Below are positions 37,087-46,316 of a DNA stretch of 64,000 nucleotides, one piece after another. The notes beneath the pieces are model-generated. The model saw only the letters and a list, made by a program, of their open reading frames with translations, was not told the DNA's origin and made no database searches. A program made the position numbers and the translations under genes. The stretch is from Candidatus Rubneribacter avistercoris (GTDB lineage: Bacteria; Actinomycetota; Coriobacteriia; Coriobacteriales; Eggerthellaceae): positions 1 through 64,000 of the forward strand of contig DXCU01000030.1 in the NCBI GenBank assembly GCA_019115845.1, read 5' to 3'. The stretch's first letter is position 1; each line of letters begins with the position of its first letter.

Positions 37087-38239
37087 AATCGTCCATGCCG
37101 GGGACGGTGAATGCCACGTGCCCTCGTTCGGGAGCATAGATAAGACCGTCGTGAATGAGCTTGTCGCGTATGACCGATAGGTCGCTTATCCTTCTCTTCC
37201 CCATCTGTTGCGCTAAATCGCTGAGTTTTATCGGCGATCCGACGCTTGCCATGGCGTGCATCATCGCGCGTCCTGCGCGCGTCGTCCTGTCCCACCGCGA
37301 CCGATAGAGCCCTCGGTCGAGTTCGTTTTTCGCTAAAGCGATTCCGGCGGCCGTTTCGACCGACGTCACGATACCGGGCGCTTCTATCTGTTCGCAAATG
37401 CAGAAACCGCATTGCTGGATGAAATAAGGGTAGCCTCCTGCGGCTTCGATGGCAGCAGCCAGGGCGTTTTCCTCCCAGCGGATGCCGCCTTTTGCCGTGG
37501 GTTCGATGTACGCATCGCGCACCGCATCGTCTGAGAGCAGTTCGAGAGAATGGTATGCGAACATTCTCTCGGCGTAGCTGGTCGCGTCAGCGAGCACGGC
37601 CGGAAGCGTGGGAAGCCCCGCTCCTATGAAATAGACAGGAACGGGGGAGCTGCCTTGGCCTATGGCGTGCAGCGCCACGTTGAGGGCCGTCAAGTCTTCT
37701 TTGGATGCTTCCTGCAATTCGTCGATGCTCAGGAACACGGCGGTTCCCGCATCGCGCGCAGCCTCTCCTGTGGCCTGCAGCAAATCGCCGAGATCGAGCG
37801 AGAGATCGCCCGAGTCGGCGTATCCTTGCGCTGGTTGGATGTCGATGCCGAGGGAGCATGAACCCGTGGGATCGATTTTCAGCTGGAAAGATTTCAAAAC
37901 AGCGATCGCGTGGTCGAATGCCGATTTCAGTGGGTTCGCCGAGTTTTTTATGCGTCGCAGTTCGAGATAGAGGGCTTGCGAGAGCTTTGTGGCGAGCGAG
38001 GTGTTTCTCGAGGCTTCGACGCAGGCGACCACCCAAGCCCGCTGTTTTGCGAAGTCGGCCAGCTCCCTGAGGAGCACGGTTTTTCCCATGCCCCGAAGTC
38101 CCGAGACGACGACGGGGCGCATGCCCTCGGCATCGTCGCATACCTGCTGCATCTCGGTTTTCACGGCGTGCAGTATCTCGGTACGGCCTGCGAGATAGGG
38201 AGGCTTTCTTCCGGCTCCCGGTTTGAAAGGATTGGTCAT
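37064..38239 (-). CDS. AAA ATPase (AAA_16/ORC-Cdc6-like; ATPase 4)
   Basis: VVVSGLRGMGKTVLLRELADFAK Walker A, AVFLSIDELQEAS Walker B, C-terminal wHTH-like region; overlaps the SPFH gene tail-to-tail by 23 bp. Confidence 0.82.
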   Translation of the reverse strand: MTNPFKPGAGRKPPYLAGRTEILHAVKTEMQQVCDDAEGMRPVVVSGLRGMGKTVLLRELADFAKQRAWVVACVEASRNTSLATKLSQALYLELRRIKNSANPLKSAFDHAIAVLKSFQLKIDPTGSCSLGIDIQPAQGYADSGDLSLDLGDLLQATGEAARDAGTAVFLSIDELQEASKEDLTALNVALHAIGQGSSPVPVYFIGAGLPTLPAVLADATSYAERMFAYHSLELLSDDAVRDAYIEPTAKGGIRWEENALAAAIEAAGGYPYFIQQCGFCICEQIEAPGIVTSVETAAGIALAKNELDRGLYRSRWDRTTRAGRAMMHAMASVGSPIKLSDLAQQMGKRRISDLSVIRDKLIHDGLIYAPERGHVAFTVPGMDDFILRCSE

Positions 38240-38272
38240 CGCCTGTTCTTTCTAAGGTTTTATATAGCATTA

Positions 38273-38306
38273 TAAATTCTTTATTAGAATCAATTATAAG
38301 AATTTA
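38273..38306. promoter_or_regulatory. AT-rich inverted repeat upstream of ATPase 4
   Basis: TAAATTCTT (38273-38281) ... AAGAATTTA (38298-38306). Confidence 0.5.
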
Positions 38307-38458
38307 GAAAAGATGGTCAAGCGGTGGTCGCTGTGCGCTTTCGGGGCTTTAACGTGTCGTGAAGGACGCGCTGGGAAGAGTTTTTGGCTCGTAAGGGGGC
38401 GTGATGGTTCGGTGTCGGTCGCATCGGGTGCTCTTCCAGATAGGTACTCCTATGACAT

Positions 38459-38495
38459 TTTCGGCTAAAATACAACTATCTTGTAGATTAGCCGA
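38459..38495. promoter_or_regulatory. Palindrome upstream of ATPase 3
   Basis: TTCGGCTAA-aa-TACAA-ctatc-TTGTA-ga-TTAGCCGAA, two nested perfect arms. Confidence 0.65.
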
Positions 38496-38506
38496 AGGGA
38501 GTCATC

Positions 38507-39736
38507 GTGGAATATATCCCGCGGGAGATTGAGCCTTTAGTGGACAGCGTGGCAGACGAGTATGCCGCGTTGTTGGTGACGGGTCCGCGGCAAGTGGGTA
38601 AATCAACGCTTTTGCATCATGTTATCGAGGAACGCGGCCTTGCTCTTGAACAGGTCACGCTTGACGACCTTGCGACGCGTCAGCTTGCTCTCAACGATCC
38701 AACGATGTTCTTCCAACTGCACGAGCCGCCGGTGCTCATAGACGAGGTGCAGTACGCCCCGGGGTTGTTTATCGAGATGAAGAAAATGATTGACGCAGGA
38801 TGTGCGCCTGGCTCGTTCTGGTTGACGGGTTCGCAGCAGTTTCGACTCATGGAATTAGCGGGGGAGTCTTTGGCGGGGCGTATCGCCGTTCTGCCCCTGT
38901 CATCGCTTTCGCAGCGTGAGGCGCAAAGGCGTCCCGGTGGGCCGTTTACGCTTGATCTGCCCACATTGAAGGAGCGGGCAAAAGGGGCAACGCCACGAAC
39001 GTCACGCGAGGTATTTGCCGAGATGTATCGAGGGGCCATGCCTGGTGTGCTTTCGGGGAAGTATACGAACTTGAACGTTTTCTACAGCAGCTACATTCAA
39101 ACCTATATCGAACGCGATGTGCGCCAGCTTCTCGGAAACGTTGACGCCTTGCGGTTCATGGATTTCATGCGTGCCGTTGCTGCTCGTTGCTCGCAGATGG
39201 TCAATATGGCGGCTATTGCGGAGGATGTGGGAATTCGCTCGGAGAAAGCGAAGGTGTGGTTGAGTGTTTTGGAGCGATCAGGTGTGGTGTTCTACCTGCA
39301 TCCTTTTTCGAACAATCAGTTGAAACGCACGGTGAAAGCGCCTAAGTTGTATTTCCATGATTGTGGGCTGGTGGCGCACCTGGCGCGATGGCTCACGCCC
39401 GAAACCCTTGAGGCGGGTGCGATGAGTGGCGCGTTCATGGAAAATTTCGTGGTGTCGGAGATTCGCAAAAGCTTCTTGAACGCAGGGCTTGATACGCCGC
39501 TGTATTACTATCGTGATCGTGACGGCAAAGAGGTCGATCTCGTTCTGGAGTGCGATGGCGAACTGCATCCCATTGAGATCAAGAAGACCGCCTCGCCCAA
39601 CCTTGGAATGGCGCGTTCGTTTGCGATGCTGGACAAAAGCTCGGTCCCTCGCGGTCAGGGTGCGATCATCTGCATGGCCGAAGCCCTTGGTGCCCTCGAT
39701 GCAAACACGCTGGTCATTCCCGCTTGGATGATCTAG
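38507..39736 (+). CDS. AAA_14 + DUF4143-type ATPase (ATPase 3)
   Basis: LLVTGPRQVGKSTLLHHVI Walker A, VLIDEVQYAPGLF Walker B, KEVDLVLECDGELHPIEIKKT nuclease-like C-terminus. Confidence 0.9.
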   Translation: MEYIPREIEPLVDSVADEYAALLVTGPRQVGKSTLLHHVIEERGLALEQVTLDDLATRQLALNDPTMFFQLHEPPVLIDEVQYAPGLFIEMKKMIDAGCAPGSFWLTGSQQFRLMELAGESLAGRIAVLPLSSLSQREAQRRPGGPFTLDLPTLKERAKGATPRTSREVFAEMYRGAMPGVLSGKYTNLNVFYSSYIQTYIERDVRQLLGNVDALRFMDFMRAVAARCSQMVNMAAIAEDVGIRSEKAKVWLSVLERSGVVFYLHPFSNNQLKRTVKAPKLYFHDCGLVAHLARWLTPETLEAGAMSGAFMENFVVSEIRKSFLNAGLDTPLYYYRDRDGKEVDLVLECDGELHPIEIKKTASPNLGMARSFAMLDKSSVPRGQGAIICMAEALGALDANTLVIPAWMI

Positions 39737-39796
39737 CGGCAATCAATCCCGGAACGTTCCACCAATACTATCTCCAAAATAGGATAATCATAGGAC

Positions 39797-39837
39797 AAAT
39801 AATCATATGACAATCCTTGATTGTCATATGATTATTT
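39797..39837. promoter_or_regulatory. Operator class B, site 2 (19-bp perfect palindrome arms)
   Basis: AAATAATCATATGACAATC-ctt-GATTGTCATATGATTATTT. Confidence 0.8.
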
Positions 39838-40032
39838 CGTATAGTGTGCCCAGTGGGATTCGGCCGATTCTCGCAAGGAACGGAGGTATCCCCACGCTCA
39901 TTCCGCTGCTGCGGGGCTTGCGCCGGTTTGCGCGCATCGTCTTGAAGAGGACGCTGCGTCGCCTGGCCGCTTCAAGCCGAGCGGAAGCGGGGAAGGGCGG
40001 CACGGGGGACCTGGCAGAACCGAGGAGGAAAC

Positions 40033-42459
40033 ATGTCAGGAGCAACGAGTCCGCACGGCGGACTGACGCGAAGGGGCTTTCTCAAGGCAACCGGCGCTGC
40101 GGCCGGCGCGCTCGGTCTGGCCGGCGCTGCGGGCATGACCGGCACGGACGACTGGCTTGCGCCCGCGCAAGCGCATGCGGAGCCGGAGGAGCGCATCGGC
40201 TACACCTTCCACCAGAACCATTGCACGGGCCACTGTTCCCTGAAGTGCACGGTGAGGGACGGCCGCCTGTGCTTGATCGAACCGAACGACGCCGAAGGGT
40301 ACGACAAGCGCTACCGCATCGCCTGCGTGCGGGCGATGTCGGAGATCGAGCACGTGTACGGATCCGAGCGCATCCAGACCCCGCTCAAACGCGTCGGCGA
40401 GCGCGGCTTAGGCGAGTTCGTGTCCGTCACCTGGGACGAGGCATTGGCCGAGATCAAAGACAAGCTGGGGTCCATCTGGGAGAAGTACGGCAAGAGCGCC
40501 GTGGTCGTTGGGGGAACGTCCGACGTGAAGGTTCGCTACCCCCATCTCAAGCAGATATTCAGCGCGCAGCAAGACGGGCGCAACGGCATCGACATCGGCG
40601 TGGGCAACGGGCTTGGCCCCATGATCGGCGACACCACGTCCAACGTCATCTGCACGAGCGAGGCCCGCGACTGGGCACGCGCCAAGACGGTGATTCTGAC
40701 CAGCACGAACTTCTTGGAGTCGAGCGTCCCCTCGGCCAAGACGTTCTTCGAGGCGCAGGAGGCCGGCGCCTACATCGTCTCGGTGGACACGCATTACACC
40801 ACGACGGCCGGCAAGGCCGATCAGTGGGTTCCCATCGAGCCGGGGACGGATGGCGCCCTGTTTCTGGGTATGATCAGCTGCATCATCGACAACGGGTGGT
40901 TCGACGAGGAGTCGATGAAGGAGGGAACGTCGTTCCCGTTCTTGGTCGACGAGGAGTCAGGCGCGATGCTCAGGAGCGATCCGTTGTCGGCCACGGCCAA
41001 GCAGAAAGGCTCCGAGAACCCCTTCATGGTATGGGATGCGGCAACCGGCGCGCCCCGACCCTACCAGGAAGCCGTCGATCCTGCACTCGAGGGCGTCTAC
41101 GAGGTTGACGGCAGGACGTACGCCACGGTGTTCGAGCTGCTCAAGCGAAGCCAAAAGGAAAACGGCTACACGCTGACCTGGGCGTCGGAGAAGACGACCG
41201 TTCCCGAAAAGACCATCGAGGACCTGGCCCGTCGCTACGCGCTTGACACGCCCGCCACGCTCTCGCTTGGTTGGGGCGGGTCCGACAAGTACATGAACTC
41301 CGACATCTGCGGGCACGCGGCGGGCGTTCTGGCTGCGCTGACCGGCAACTACGGCAAGCCGGGCGCAAGCGTGGGCGTGCACGTGGGTGGAAACTATACT
41401 GGCTGGTCCGCCAAGCTGGCCTCTTGGCCCCTGCCTGGCGAGTACAAGGTGGCCGACCAGGAGATGCCCTCTTACAGCATGCGTCACCAGGAGAACAGCG
41501 TGCGCGCCTACGTCGCGCTCGGCGACATGTTCCAGCAGCACTACGCGAACATGAACGTCACCAAAGAGTGGCTGCGCTCGCTCGACTTCATCGTGTACAT
41601 CGACATGTACCACGTGGAAAGCGCGAACTGGGCCGACATCGTGCTGCCGGCGTGCACCAAGTTCGAGACCACGGAGGAGGCCGAGTCGCTGAAGGTGGGC
41701 TACGGGCATCTGCTCTTGCAGGGGAAGGTGCTCGATCCGCTCTTCGAGAGCAAGCCGGACCTCGAGATCGAGCGCTTGCTCGCGCAGGCGATGGGCGTGG
41801 CCGACGGCGTGCTTCCCAAAAGCTCCTACGAGTTCTGCGAGTACCAGATAGCCAACTCCACCGACAAGAAGCTCGCGGGGATGACGCTGCAAAAACTCAT
41901 CGACAACCAGGGGGTCCTGCCCTTGCCGGGCATCGACCAAATCCGCGAGGAGTACGCCTCCCAGGTGGCGAAAACCGCTTCGGGCCGATTCGACGTGTAC
42001 TTGGAGGGCAGGCTTGGGGCTGGGCAGGCGCTTCCCGTGTACGAAGATCCCGAGGAGGCGTATCAGGGCTGCGAGCTGCGCAAGACCTACCCGCTGCAGT
42101 TCTACCAGGCGCGCACGAAGTTCCAGATACATAGCATGTTCTGCGACGCCCAGTGGATCAAGGAGTTCTACGAGCCGCATCTGGAGATGAACCCTGCGGA
42201 CATGGAGCCGCGCGGGCTTGCCCGCGGGGACGTGGTCGAGGTGTTCAACGACCGCGGTTCCATCCAGGTGGAGGTGCGTCCCTCCGAGTCCGTGCGGCCT
42301 GGCTGCACGCGCATCTTCGAGGGCATTTGGACGAAGTACATGGTCAAGGGCAACCTCCAAGAACTGACGAACGACAACCTCTCGCCGCGTGACGACATCT
42401 TGCAGATGGGGACGTCCATCGCGTTCCAAGACACGCTCGTGGAAGTTCGGAAAGCGTAG
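40033..42459 (+). CDS. Mo-bisPGD (DMSO reductase family) oxidoreductase, Tat-exported catalytic subunit 2
   Basis: Tat signal LTRRGFLKATGAAAGALG; FeS motif HCTGHCSLKCTVRDGRL; C-terminal molybdopterin-binding domain. Confidence 0.92.
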   Translation: MSGATSPHGGLTRRGFLKATGAAAGALGLAGAAGMTGTDDWLAPAQAHAEPEERIGYTFHQNHCTGHCSLKCTVRDGRLCLIEPNDAEGYDKRYRIACVRAMSEIEHVYGSERIQTPLKRVGERGLGEFVSVTWDEALAEIKDKLGSIWEKYGKSAVVVGGTSDVKVRYPHLKQIFSAQQDGRNGIDIGVGNGLGPMIGDTTSNVICTSEARDWARAKTVILTSTNFLESSVPSAKTFFEAQEAGAYIVSVDTHYTTTAGKADQWVPIEPGTDGALFLGMISCIIDNGWFDEESMKEGTSFPFLVDEESGAMLRSDPLSATAKQKGSENPFMVWDAATGAPRPYQEAVDPALEGVYEVDGRTYATVFELLKRSQKENGYTLTWASEKTTVPEKTIEDLARRYALDTPATLSLGWGGSDKYMNSDICGHAAGVLAALTGNYGKPGASVGVHVGGNYTGWSAKLASWPLPGEYKVADQEMPSYSMRHQENSVRAYVALGDMFQQHYANMNVTKEWLRSLDFIVYIDMYHVESANWADIVLPACTKFETTEEAESLKVGYGHLLLQGKVLDPLFESKPDLEIERLLAQAMGVADGVLPKSSYEFCEYQIANSTDKKLAGMTLQKLIDNQGVLPLPGIDQIREEYASQVAKTASGRFDVYLEGRLGAGQALPVYEDPEEAYQGCELRKTYPLQFYQARTKFQIHSMFCDAQWIKEFYEPHLEMNPADMEPRGLARGDVVEVFNDRGSIQVEVRPSESVRPGCTRIFEGIWTKYMVKGNLQELTNDNLSPRDDILQMGTSIAFQDTLVEVRKA

Positions 42460-42469
42460 GTGATCGACG

Positions 42470-43087
42470 ATGACTCGATACGGAATGGCGATTGACGTGC
42501 GGCGTTGCATTGGATGCCAAACCTGCGCGCTGTCGTGCAAGATGCAAAACGGGGTGCCCGAAGGCATGCTGTGGAACCGCGTTTTGACGGAAGGGTCGGA
42601 CGAGATCGACGGGGCGCAGGGCGTCTATCCTCATCTTTCGCGGGCGTATTTGCCTATCGCCTGCCAGCACTGCGAGAACCCCGCGTGCCAGCGCGTGTGC
42701 CCCACGGGCGCCACGTACAAAGACGACAAAGGCCGCGTGGAGGTAGACTACGACAAGTGCATCGGGTGCCGCATGTGCATGGCGGCCTGCCCCTACAACG
42801 CGCGCGTGTTCAACTGGAACGAGCCGGTGCGCGACCCTGATTTCAACTACGGCGACAAAGATGTGCCCGTGCGCCCCAAGGGCGTGGCCGAGAAGTGCAC
42901 GCTGTGCAAGGAGCGCACCGACCGGGGCCAAGAGCCCATGTGCGTGCAGAACTGCCCGTTTGAAGCGCGCATATTCGGCGATCTGGACGACCCGGATTCC
43001 GAGGTGTCGCGCATCATCCGCGAGCGGAACGCGTATGTGCTGTTGGAAGAGCAGGGCACGCGCCCGCAGGTTCACTACTTCAACTAA
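42470..43087 (+). CDS. 4Fe-4S ferredoxin-type electron-transfer subunit (DmsB-like)
   Basis: CIGCQTCALSCKMQN, CQHCENPACQRVCPTGA, CIGCRMCMAACPY. Confidence 0.92.
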   Translation: MTRYGMAIDVRRCIGCQTCALSCKMQNGVPEGMLWNRVLTEGSDEIDGAQGVYPHLSRAYLPIACQHCENPACQRVCPTGATYKDDKGRVEVDYDKCIGCRMCMAACPYNARVFNWNEPVRDPDFNYGDKDVPVRPKGVAEKCTLCKERTDRGQEPMCVQNCPFEARIFGDLDDPDSEVSRIIRERNAYVLLEEQGTRPQVHYFN

Positions 43088-43099
43088 GGAGGTGCGTCA

Positions 43100-44296
43100 A
43101 TGGAAACTTCGGCGAAATTCAAAGCGGCTGCGGGCGTGTTAGGCGTGCTGACGCTGGCCGGCGTGGCGGCGTGGATCTATCAGCTCATGTTCGGCCTGGG
43201 TGTAACAGGCATGAGCAACGCCACGTCGTGGGGCCTCTACATCACCATGTTCATGTTCTTCGTGGGGCTTTCGGCGGGCGGCCTCATCGTGGCTTCGTCG
43301 GCCAGCGTGTTTCACGTGGCGCAGTACAAGAAGGTGGCGCTGCCGGCGGTCATCCTGTCCACGGTGTGCATCTGCTGCGCGGGCATGTTCGTGCTCATCG
43401 ACCTGGGCGGCATCCAACGTGTGTGGCGCATCGTCACGGGGCCGAACCCTGCCTCGCCCTTGTTCTGGGACATCTGCGTGATCTCCATCTACCTGGTCAT
43501 CAACGTGGTGTATCTGGTGCTCATGAAGCGCCACGGCGTTGACAGCCCGGCCGTCTCGCGCGTGTCGCGCTTCGCGCTGCCGGTGGCCATCCTCGTGCAC
43601 AGCGTGACGGCGTGGATCTTCGGCCTGGAGATGGCCAAGGAGGGTTGGTATTCGGCCATCATGGCGCCCATCTTCGTGGCGAGCGCCATGGATTCGGGCT
43701 TGGCGCTTCTGCTGATCGCGCTTGCGGGTTTGCGCAAGGCGGGCGTGCTGGCGGTCGATCAGAAGCTGTTCGCGAACTTGGCCGGCCTTCTGGCCACCTG
43801 CATTGCCGTGGACGCCTTTTTCATCGGCTGCGAGATTCTGACCATGGCGTATCCGGGTGCCGCCGGTGCCGAGACGCTCTCCATCATGGCCACGGGCGCC
43901 ACCGCCCCCTTCTTCTGGTTCGAGATCTTGGCGGGGTTGCTCGTGCCGTTCTGCATCCTCGTGTTCGCGCGGAACCGCCAGCGCACGGGCCTGGTGGTGG
44001 GCGCCGGCGCGTTGGTGATCCTGGGCGTGCTGTGCAAGCGCGTGTGGCTTTTGCTCACGTCGTTCGTGGAGCTGAACGTGGCGGGCGCGCCGGGCGTTTC
44101 GCTTGGCACGCAGGCGGCGCAGCAGGGCGGATCCGGCATGTGGGTGCTCGTCGGCGCGTATGCTCCCACCTGGGTGGAGGTCGTTGTGGCCGTGGGCGTG
44201 GTGTCCTTGGGGGCGCTCGCGTTCATGGTGCTGTGCCGCGCGCTGTTGTCCGGCGGAAAGCAGGCCGTGCCCGATGCCGCAGCTGCGGCGGCGTAA
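43100..44296 (+). CDS. NrfD-family membrane quinone-interacting subunit
   Basis: SWGLYITMFMFFVGLSAGGLIVASSASVF, VHSVTAWIFGLEMAKEGWYSAIMAPIF; paralog of 31772-32977. Confidence 0.9.
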   Translation: METSAKFKAAAGVLGVLTLAGVAAWIYQLMFGLGVTGMSNATSWGLYITMFMFFVGLSAGGLIVASSASVFHVAQYKKVALPAVILSTVCICCAGMFVLIDLGGIQRVWRIVTGPNPASPLFWDICVISIYLVINVVYLVLMKRHGVDSPAVSRVSRFALPVAILVHSVTAWIFGLEMAKEGWYSAIMAPIFVASAMDSGLALLLIALAGLRKAGVLAVDQKLFANLAGLLATCIAVDAFFIGCEILTMAYPGAAGAETLSIMATGATAPFFWFEILAGLLVPFCILVFARNRQRTGLVVGAGALVILGVLCKRVWLLLTSFVELNVAGAPGVSLGTQAAQQGGSGMWVLVGAYAPTWVEVVVAVGVVSLGALAFMVLCRALLSGGKQAVPDAAAAAA

Positions 44297-44394
44297 CGGG
44301 CGACGGAGGTCTGCCGAAGGTTGGCGGAAGGGCGGGGGAGCGGGGTGCCGGCCTCGTTTTCCCGCCCTCGCTTGGCGGAGAAAGGACGGAGGCA

Positions 44395-45108
44395 ATGGAC
44401 GAGGTGGTGTGCGAAAAGCTTGCGCAGGCGTACGCGTTTCTGGGGAACTCCCTGCTCAGGCCCGTGACACAGACGGCGGACGTGGGGCTTGACCCGGCGT
44501 TTTGGGAGGCGTTCCCCACGTTCGGCGACGAGGGGGTGGCGTACGCCGTGCGGGCATGCGCCGAATTCGCGCATGAGGCCCGGGCGCGCGAGGCCGCAGG
44601 CGGAGGGGACGCCGCGCTCGCGGCGGCCGTGGAGCACACGCGCCTGTTCGTGGGGCCGCCCTCCCCGGCGGCGCCCCCGTGGGAGACCTTCCACCGCGCC
44701 GAGAACGTGACGATGGGCTTTGGCCGGGCCACGTTCGAGATGCGCGAGACGCTGCGCTCGCTCGGTCTGGAGGTGCGCAACGAAAACAACCAGTACGAGG
44801 ACCACATCGGTATCGAGCTTCTATGCCTGTCCGAGATCTGCCGCCGGCGGGGCGCGGGTGCGTCGGAGGACGTCGGCGGGGAGGGCGCGCCGGGCGCCTC
44901 CGCAGGCGCGGGCGTGGCGGGCGCCCCCGCGGGCGCGAGCGCGACGGCCCCTCCCTCCGAGGCCCGCTTCCTTGACGAGCGCGTGCTCGGCTGGCTGCCG
45001 AGCCTCCGCGCCGCCGTGGCGAAAGCCGCCCCGGGCGGCTACTGCGATCGCCTGCTCGCCGTGGTGGAGGCGCTGGCCTCCTGGCACCGCCGGGAGTTGG
45101 AGGGCTAG
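44395..45108 (+). CDS. TorD-family molybdoenzyme chaperone
   Basis: VEHTRLFVGPPSPAAPPWETFHRAENV, NENNQYEDHIGIELLCLSEICRR. Confidence 0.83.
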   Translation: MDEVVCEKLAQAYAFLGNSLLRPVTQTADVGLDPAFWEAFPTFGDEGVAYAVRACAEFAHEARAREAAGGGDAALAAAVEHTRLFVGPPSPAAPPWETFHRAENVTMGFGRATFEMRETLRSLGLEVRNENNQYEDHIGIELLCLSEICRRRGAGASEDVGGEGAPGASAGAGVAGAPAGASATAPPSEARFLDERVLGWLPSLRAAVAKAAPGGYCDRLLAVVEALASWHRRELEG

Positions 45109-45221
45109 CCGCCCGCCCCGCCCGGGCTTGCGTCCTGGAGCCGACCTGCCGCCTCGCGCTGTCCCGCGTCGGACCCGCCCGCACCGGTGCCGGCTCGCGC
45201 GAACGCGGCCGCACCCCCGCG

Positions 45222-46049
45222 CTAGAACAGCAGCACCCCGTCCAAGGTCATGGAGGTGCAGTTGCCGTCAGGCTCGCAGATCAGCTCCACGTTCGCCGTG
45301 GTCGGGTTCCCCTCGGCGTCCAGGATGGACACGGTGTTCGCGTAGGAGTAGCCACCCTCTTCGCGCAGCGCCACGGCGGCGGTTTGGGCATCGACGCTTT
45401 GGAAGGTGAAGTAGGTGTTGTTCTCGAACAGCGACGGCAGCTCCGCCTCCAACGCGGCGACGGCCCGGGCCTGGGCGTCGCCTTCCGGGTCGGCGTCCGC
45501 GCTCCCGGCGCCCTCGGCGGGCTGCTCTTTTTGCGCGGCGGTGTCGGCCTGCGGCGTTGCGGCCTCCTGGTCCAGCAGCCAGAACGCCTCGGTGGCCCCG
45601 TCGTTCCAGAACAGGCGCTGGGAGACGTACCGGTCATCGAAGGCGAGGGTGCCTTGGGCGGTCTCGCCCGCCGCCACCGTGATCACGCCGCCATCGAAGG
45701 TTGACGACACGGGCGGCATGCCGAACGACAGCAGGCAGTCGGCCGACAGCTCCTGCGCGCGGCTGTGGGCCGTCACCTCGATGCCCACGTTCAGCAGCCC
45801 GTCTGCGCGCTCCACCGACCTCACGGCCACCTCGTAATCGCGCCACACCGCCGACTCTCCCACGGCCAACGACTCCAGATCCGCTTCGTCGGTCAGCGCG
45901 TATCCGCCCGAAGGAGAGGCCGACGACGCCGAGCCTGTGTCGGGATTGGGAAGCTGCGGCTCCTCCGCAACTGGGCCGCAGCCTGCAAGCGCGCAGGCCA
46001 AAAGCGCGCAAGTGGCGGAGATTGCGATGGCGGCTGCTCTCTTGCTCAA
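45222..46049 (-). CDS. Predicted lipoprotein of unknown function
   Basis: TTG start; lipobox LLACALAGC; acidic low-complexity linker; probable start inferred from signal peptide. Confidence 0.65.
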   Translation of the reverse strand: MSKRAAAIAISATCALLACALAGCGPVAEEPQLPNPDTGSASSASPSGGYALTDEADLESLAVGESAVWRDYEVAVRSVERADGLLNVGIEVTAHSRAQELSADCLLSFGMPPVSSTFDGGVITVAAGETAQGTLAFDDRYVSQRLFWNDGATEAFWLLDQEAATPQADTAAQKEQPAEGAGSADADPEGDAQARAVAALEAELPSLFENNTYFTFQSVDAQTAAVALREEGGYSYANTVSILDAEGNPTTANVELICEPDGNCTSMTLDGVLLF

Positions 46050-46231
46050 GGTGGCTCCCTTCGTCCTGCGCGCGGCGCGCGCCGATGCTTCGCGACCATT
46101 GTAGGCCACCCGCGCGCCCAAGGCGAGCGCCGCGCGGCCGAAACCGCGGCCCCGGCAGAATCCACAACCCTCATCATCCCAGATGAACATGCAAAACAAC
46201 AAGGAATTTCCACAGCTCGTAAAAATTTTTC

Positions 46232-46260
46232 TTGACAGCGGCAAGTACCGACACTATTTT
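46232..46260 (+). promoter_or_regulatory. Sigma70-type promoter of rpoB
   Basis: TTGACA-17 nt-TATTTT. Confidence 0.72.
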
Positions 46261-46316
46261 GAGAACTTGCGACTTTTTTGCAAGTTTGCGGCTGCACGTG
46301 AAGGAGGAAAAGCCTC

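Noticed and set aside
28568-44296. Assigning the two Mo-enzymes to a specific substrate such as DMSO, TMAO, catechols or nitrate
   Set aside because: Family membership is clear but substrate cannot be read from sequence by eye; needs phylogeny against characterised members and biochemistry
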